Assembly (NCBI GenBank): GCA_016200365.1
Contig: JACQEW010000407.1
Location: 1-8,125, forward strand
Source: Nitrospinota bacterium
Lineage (GTDB): Bacteria; Nitrospinota; Nitrospinia; UBA9942
Length of the DNA: 8,125 nt
Direction of reading: 5' to 3'
Positions 5,775 to 8,125 of the stretch are shown in pieces. Each line of letters opens with the position of its first letter. Within the stretch, counting starts at the first letter, position 1. Both the position numbers and the translations under genes were made by a program. The notes below the pieces were generated by a model, which was not told the origin of the DNA, did no database searches, and worked only from the letters and a program-made list of their open reading frames with translations.

Positions 5775-5850
5775 GATTTACAATTTACGATTTGAGATTT
5801 ACGATTTAAATGCTTTTAAAATCGTAAATTGTAAATCTAAAATCGTAAAT
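5775..5850. repeat. TTACGATTT-word inverted repeat in the nrnA leader
   Basis: A 19-bp arm (5775-5793) is perfectly complementary to 5819-5837. Each arm is followed by a second, shorter copy of the word (ATTTACGATTT near 5797-5807, and AAAATCGTAAATG near 5839-5851). The structure ends about 6 nt before the nrnA ATG, so it could fold over the translation start region. Confidence 0.9.
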
Positions 5851-5856
5851 GTAATT

Positions 5857-6858
5857 ATGTCTCTTGAAAAATTAAAAAAGATTATTAGAGAAGATGATAA
5901 TTTTCTTATATCGTCGCATATAAATCCCGACGGCGATTCCATAGGCGGGATGCTGGCGATTGGGTGGCTGCTCGATAAACTATCTAAAAAAAATGCTATT
6001 GTTATTGACAGCGCCCCTTCTGAAAAATTTAGATACCTCTCGGGATTTGAAAGGATACTGAAATATTCGGAAGATATCAAGCTATCCTTTCAGCCGAAAA
6101 ATCTGATTGTTATCGATGCGCCGAATTTGGAGCGAATGGAAAGGGTAAACCTATTACTTCCTAAGGATATAACGATTATCAATATTGACCATCATAAAAG
6201 CAACTCTTCCTTTGGAGATATTAATTATATAGATTTTAATGCAGGTGCATCTACAGAGATTATATACGATTTGATTCTTTCCTCCGGCATACCTCTCGAT
6301 AAAGATGCAGCAGAAGATATTTATACAGGTATAGTCATAGACACCGGCAGATTCAGGTTCCCCAATACCACTCCAAAAACCTTTGAGATTGCTGCAAAAT
6401 TATTGGAGGCAGGGGCGAGAACTTCTTTCATCGCCGAGTGGCTCCATCACACAAACTCTCTGGAGACAATAAAGGGGCTCGGTGTATTATTAAACTCTTT
6501 AGAAATGAATATGGACGGCAGGATAGCCTTTGTGCATTTTGACAGCAGCTATATAAAAGGCAAAGAGGGGGCAAAGATGGAGACAGAGGGTTTTGTCAAT
6601 TACCCCCTGTCCATCGAAGGGGTAGAGGTTGCAGTATTATTGCAGGAATCCGAAAACGGGAAGATACGGGTATCTTTACGGTCAAAGGATAAAATAAATG
6701 TAAACGATGTTGCAGGCGCCTTTGGCGGCGGGGGACACGCAAAGGCGGCAGGATGCAGGATAAAGGGAACGATTTCCGAGGCGAAAAGGCTTTTACTGCA
6801 GGAGATAGGTAAAAGGATAAAGGAAATTAAGAGTGAAGAATTAAGAATGAAGAATTAA
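5857..6858 (+). CDS. nrnA: Bifunctional oligoribonuclease/PAP phosphatase NrnA-type DHH phosphoesterase
   Basis: The 333-residue product has the DHH-family motifs in order: SSHINPDGDSIGG (His21, Asp25, Asp27), VIDAPNLER (Asp87), IDHHKS (DHH at 111-113), IVIDTGRFRF (Asp162), and a C-terminal DHHA1 signature GGGGHAKAAG (290-299). Length and order match NrnA, a Mn-dependent cytoplasmic enzyme that degrades short RNA oligomers and dephosphorylates pAp. The DHH core and substrate-binding DHHA1 domain both look intact. The last nine residues (KSEELRMKN) and the stop codon are encoded by the left arm of a repeat. No Shine-Dalgarno precedes the ATG; a palindrome ends about 6 nt before it. It is probably co-transcribed with rodZ, 54 nt downstream. 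A related DHH phosphoesterase with another substrate cannot be excluded. Confidence 0.92.
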   Translation: MSLEKLKKIIREDDNFLISSHINPDGDSIGGMLAIGWLLDKLSKKNAIVIDSAPSEKFRYLSGFERILKYSEDIKLSFQPKNLIVIDAPNLERMERVNLLLPKDITIINIDHHKSNSSFGDINYIDFNAGASTEIIYDLILSSGIPLDKDAAEDIYTGIVIDTGRFRFPNTTPKTFEIAAKLLEAGARTSFIAEWLHHTNSLETIKGLGVLLNSLEMNMDGRIAFVHFDSSYIKGKEGAKMETEGFVNYPLSIEGVEVAVLLQESENGKIRVSLRSKDKINVNDVAGAFGGGGHAKAAGCRIKGTISEAKRLLLQEIGKRIKEIKSEELRMKN

Positions 6859-6906
6859 AGGAATATTACTAAAATTCTTAACTCTTAACTCTTAATTCTT
6901 AACTCT
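6830..6906. repeat. TTAACTCTTAA-word inverted repeat at the nrnA/rodZ junction
   Basis: The left arm (6830-6858) and the inverted right arm (6878-6906) match at 25 of 29 positions. Both are made of AAGAATTAAGAGT-like words. The left arm ends exactly at the nrnA stop codon and the right arm stops 6 nt before the rodZ ATG, so the element occupies the whole junction. Confidence 0.85.
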
Positions 6907-6912
6907 GTAATT

Positions 6913-7860
6913 ATGGAATCTCTTGGCGAGCATCTGAAAAGGGAAAGGGAGTTAAGAGGGGTAACGATAGAGGAGATAGCCCATATTACCCGAATCAACA
7001 CGAGATTTTTACATGCCATCGAGAATAACGATTACGGGAGCCTTCCCGATGTATTAGTAAAGGGTTTTCTAAGGGCATACTCAAAGTGTGTAGGACTCAA
7101 CCCGAATGAAATCATCTCCATATATGATAGCATAAAAACAAGAGATGAAAAGACAGAAATAAAAGAAGCGGAAAGTTCACGACCTGCTATTGCAGTCGCT
7201 CCAAAAAGTCAAATCTCAAAATTAATTCCCTTTATTGCCGCAACAGCACTAATATTAACTATCGCGGGAGGTTTTGTTTATTATAAATTCGCCTCCAAAA
7301 CAGAAATTGTAAAGAAAGAGCCTGAATCGGAGACAAAAACCGCCGCACATCCTCAAGAAAATAACCTATTCGCAGAAGAACAAAAACCTGTTCCTGAAGG
7401 TTTTAAGCAGGAAACAGAAGATTCTCCGGCTGAAAATCCCTCCCCTCCCCTTCAGTCCGCAGCTAATCTCAACCCTGCTATTCAGCCTATTCCCGGCGAT
7501 GAGATACAAGAATCCGATAATGTAAAAAAAAAAGATGATACTCTTAAAGAGAGAGAAGATACTTCAAACCCTGAACTTGTTTTAAGGGGGTCCCCCGTAC
7601 AAGCCAGACAAAAGCCTTTAACTCTATCCATAGCAGCCACAGAAACCGTATGGCTGCAGGTGGTTATTGATGATTCTGAGATCAAAGAGGCAACCATGGA
7701 ACCCGGAGAAAAATTCTTTATAAAGGCTCAGGAAAAATTCTCCCTGACCACAGGAAATATTAAGGGGACAGAGGTTACATTTAATGGAGCAAAGGTATCT
7801 CTCCCGTCCACCCGGAGTAATGTCTTGAGAAACTATTTATTGACAAGAACAAAAACCTGA
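6913..7860 (+). CDS. rodZ: RodZ-like cytoskeletal/cell-shape protein (HTH_25 plus membrane span)
   Basis: The 315-residue product has the RodZ layout. A Cro/CI-like helix-turn-helix domain comes first (residues about 1-72; LGEHLKRERELRGVTIEEIA, then YGSLPDVLVKGFLRAYSKCVGL). One membrane span follows (about 103-125, KLIPFIAATALILTIAGGFVYYKF). A Pro/Glu/Lys-rich extracytoplasmic linker then leads to a C-terminal DUF4115-like beta domain (about 235-305; LTLSIAATETVWLQVVIDD...EPGEKFFIKAQEKFSLTTGN). RodZ couples MreB to the cell-wall elongation machinery; the HTH is used for MreB binding. There is no mreB here. No clear Shine-Dalgarno precedes the ATG. The stop codon directly abuts a CACGGAT repeat. 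Confidence 0.88.
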   Translation: MESLGEHLKRERELRGVTIEEIAHITRINTRFLHAIENNDYGSLPDVLVKGFLRAYSKCVGLNPNEIISIYDSIKTRDEKTEIKEAESSRPAIAVAPKSQISKLIPFIAATALILTIAGGFVYYKFASKTEIVKKEPESETKTAAHPQENNLFAEEQKPVPEGFKQETEDSPAENPSPPLQSAANLNPAIQPIPGDEIQESDNVKKKDDTLKEREDTSNPELVLRGSPVQARQKPLTLSIAATETVWLQVVIDDSEIKEATMEPGEKFFIKAQEKFSLTTGNIKGTEVTFNGAKVSLPSTRSNVLRNYLLTRTKT

Positions 7861-7917
7861 TAGAACGCAGATGACACGGATTGGACGGATGGACACGGAT
7901 TTTAAAACCTTTACTTA

Positions 7918-7969
7918 TTAGGAAACCAGAAATACAGGAATATTATTTCATGGTTTCATGGCTTCCTAA
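7918..7969. repeat. Nested inverted repeat with TTAGGAA ends
   Basis: TTAGGAA at 7918-7924 is inverted as TTCCTAA at 7963-7969. Inside the right arm is the word series ATTTCATGGTTTCATGG; the left arm carries only a shortened counterpart (ACCAGAAAT). It lies inside the CACGGAT palindrome and looks like a decayed second element. Confidence 0.6.
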
Positions 7970-7972
7970 TTA

Positions 7973-7997
7973 CCCCGTATTAAATACGGGGCTTTTT
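7973..7997 (+). terminator. Intrinsic terminator after rodZ
   Basis: The stem CCCCGTAT-TAA-ATACGGGG (8 bp, 3-nt loop) is followed by CTTTTTAT. It is oriented to end the nrnA-rodZ transcript and lies about 110 nt after the rodZ stop codon. Confidence 0.8.
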
Positions 7998-8061
7998 ATC
8001 TGTGTCAATCCGTCTCATCCGTGTTATCCGTGTTCTATATGAATTTTTATAATTTCCTTGT

Positions 8062-8125
8062 ATGAGCAAAAAGGGAGGAATATTTTACAAGGCAAAGAGA
8101 GCGGCAATGTTTATTAGGAAGAAGA
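8062..8125 (+). CDS. Possible 5' end of an unidentified gene at the right edge
   Basis: An ATG at 8062 opens a frame without a stop to the window end, giving 21 codons. The product is short and basic, starting MSKKGGIFYKAKRAAMF. It follows the rodZ terminator and a TATAAT (8048-8053) that lies 8 nt before the ATG. No Shine-Dalgarno is present. An alternative ATG in the same frame is at 8107. Too little is visible to name a family, and the frame may not be real. Confidence 0.4.
   Translation, partial: MSKKGGIFYKAKRAAMFIRKK

Larger units (their letters stand above)
7861..8036. repeat. CACGGAT-word inverted repeat, copy 2
   Basis: The left arm (7861-7900) and inverted right arm (about 7999-8036) match at roughly 33 of 40 positions and share the ACACGGAT words with 5039-5155. 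The left arm begins immediately after the rodZ stop. The interior is not simple loop: it holds a second inverted repeat (7918-7969) and a terminator hairpin (7973-7997), so the elements are nested. Together they occupy most of the gap 7861-8061. Confidence 0.85.

Overview
The window looks like a chromosomal segment from a Gram-negative, somewhat AT-rich environmental bacterium. PgeF, a DksA-type regulator, an NrnA-type DHH phosphoesterase, a RodZ-like protein and a TIGR03960-type radical SAM protein are all housekeeping types. The style of the dispersed repeats (short words tandemly repeated and then inverted) resembles that seen in uncultivated Nitrospirota or deltaproteobacteria-like genomes. 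This placement is an inference from style and gene content; there is no rRNA or marker gene here to settle it.

Layout. There are two divergent blocks. The minus-strand block, read from right to left, is dksA (5547-5182), a large zinc-ribbon/transmembrane/FliL-like protein (4932-2947), a TIGR03960-like radical SAM protein (2860-1088), pgeF (1106-342, overlapping the previous gene by 19 nt) and the 5' end of a gene that leaves the window on the left (209-1). The plus-strand block is nrnA (5857-6858), a rodZ-like gene (6913-7860) and a possible gene start at the right edge (8062 onward). The 5548-5856 divergent region carries a good sigma-70-type promoter for the nrnA side and a weaker candidate for dksA.

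The most interesting protein is the 661-residue product of 2947-4932. It has an N-terminal CxxC...CxxC ribbon of MJ0042 type and a long acidic cytoplasmic region. That region includes a segment almost identical to the N-terminal 'ILSQ-E-E/I-LL-G' motif of flagellar switch proteins FliM/FliY. A single membrane span, a Pro/Glu/Lys linker and a C-terminal domain resembling FliL follow. The parts suggest an undescribed motility- or envelope-linked membrane protein; no flagellar gene is in the window.

The second theme is repeats. Nearly every gene junction is filled by a different palindromic element. Most are built from short words repeated on one strand and then on the other (GTAGGGC, CACCAG, CACGGAT, TTACGATTT, TTAACTC); the CCCCGTTAGAAGTT element is a single inverted pair. 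Two further elements lie in frame inside pgeF, a direct repeat lies in the linker of the zinc-ribbon gene, and one arm forms the last codons and stop of nrnA. The elements abut start and stop codons so closely that three genes have no visible Shine-Dalgarno sequence.
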